From: Acidimicrobiales bacterium
GTDB taxonomy: Bacteria; Actinomycetota; Acidimicrobiia; Acidimicrobiales; JAUJNH01
Assembly (NCBI GenBank): GCA_030448245.1
Contig: JAUJNH010000001.1
Location: forward strand, 474,171 to 538,170
Length of the DNA stretch: 64,000 nt
Direction: 5' to 3'
The notes beneath the pieces were generated by a model that was not told the DNA's origin, did not search any database, and worked only from the letters and a program-made list of their open reading frames with translations. Shown one piece after another: positions 63,579 to 64,000 of this stretch (the first letter of the stretch is position 1; every line of letters begins with the position of its first letter). A program made the position numbers and the translations under genes.

Positions 63579-64000
63579 TCAGAGCAGCAGGGCGAGCACG
63601 GCCCACACCAGGGCGACCGGGAGCAGGAGCGGACTGACCAAGCCGGCGACCGTCATGGCCACGGTGCGGGGCCACAGGGCCAGGGCCCTGAGGTCGTCGG
63701 CCCCCTCGACGTCGGGGCCCACCGCCCGCCACAGCGAGCGGCCGGCGCCGACGGCCGAGCGGGCCACGCCTCCGGCCCGCCGGGCCTTGGCTGCCCCGCC
63801 CAGGGCCGACATGTGGTCCAGCCAGTCCCGCCCGGCCTGTCCGGACGCCTTGACCGCGGTGAGGACCCGCCTGGGGTCGCCGAGCAACCCGGCGCCCCGC
63901 ACCGCCCGCCTCCCGACCCGCCAGCCGGCCAGCGGGGCCAGGCCGAGCAGGCCGAAGAGCAGCCCCGGGGGACCAAAGGCGCGGAGGGCGAGCAGGACGA
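63579..64000 (-). CDS. Membrane protein, 5' part outside the window
   Basis: The frame is open to the window edge: LLFGLLGLAPLAGWRVGRR near the edge is a hydrophobic helix, followed by a polar middle (GLLGDPRRVLTAVKASGQAG) and a C-terminal helix (VAGLVSPLLLPVALVWAVLALLL). GTG at 63902 could be misread as the start, but the coding character continues upstream, so the gene is truncated by the window. Unknown function. Confidence 0.6.
   Translation of the reverse strand, partial: VLLALRAFGPPGLLFGLLGLAPLAGWRVGRRAVRGAGLLGDPRRVLTAVKASGQAGRDWLDHMSALGGAAKARRAGGVARSAVGAGRSLWRAVGPDVEGADDLRALALWPRTVAMTVAGLVSPLLLPVALVWAVLALLL

Overview
The window is very GC-rich chromosomal DNA, densely coding on both strands, with many GTG and some TTG starts. 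A WhiB regulator, SteA/SteB, an HRDC-tailed UvrD-type helicase, DGPF/ECF sigma pairs and the order tlyA-nadK-recN-steA-steB ... pyrG-NUDIX point to an actinomycete. The extreme GC content, the carotenoid genes and the leaderless TAnnnT promoters suggest an Acidimicrobiia-like lineage, but that placement is inference. I see no rRNA, tRNA, CRISPR array, insertion sequence or prophage.

Layout. 0-5.2 kb: a gamma-glutamyltransferase, a secreted membrane protein, a PHP/HhH protein, WhiB and a J-domain protein. 5.2-10.6 kb: a carotenoid cluster (CruF-like hydratase, CrtI/CrtD-like desaturase, glycosyltransferase, CrtA-like monooxygenase) with a divergent PlsY embedded in it, followed by a cold-shock gene. 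10.9-18 kb: a channel-like membrane protein, heme A synthase, a large UvrD-like helicase, the wreck of a DUF4396/multicopper oxidase locus and a type-B carboxylesterase. 18-25.7 kb: RsgA, a lipoprotein, enoyl-CoA hydratase, a beta-propeller protein, PhoU and PstS (no pstCAB nearby), a PhyH-type oxygenase and a second PlsY. 25.7-45 kb: core housekeeping, with rluB and a frameshifted scpB, FabF and ACP, ScpA, TrpS, a pyrG-NUDIX-ald operon, a frameshifted MraY-like gene, and a long coupled operon tlyA-nadK-recN-steA-steB-glycosyltransferase/phosphatase fusion.

45-48.6 kb: a GpgS-like glycosyltransferase, a Tim44-like zinc-ribbon protein and a DUF1190 / glutathionylspermidine-synthetase-like / DUF350 operon. 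48.7-55.5 kb: a branched-chain-type ABC transporter operon (livF-livG-fadD-livH-livM-livJ) with an acyl-CoA synthetase built in. 55.5-58.4 kb: three small membrane proteins with low-complexity N-termini, then a SEC-C methionine aminopeptidase. 58.4-61.4 kb: a glycine riboswitch controlling full-length gcvP. 61.5-64 kb: an ECF42-type sigma factor with its DGPF partner, a tRNA-binding-domain protein and a membrane protein running off the window.

The most general signal is regulatory. More than twenty genes carry a TAnnnT hexamer ending 6-9 bases before the start codon, the signature of leaderless transcripts, and this was used to choose several starts. At 5219-5228 two such hexamers on opposite strands share the same TA. 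The best leads for new biology are the ATP-grasp/DUF1190/DUF350 operon, the SteAB-linked GT2/phosphatase fusion next to an MraY-like gene, and the PhyH protein with an HxG in place of HxD.
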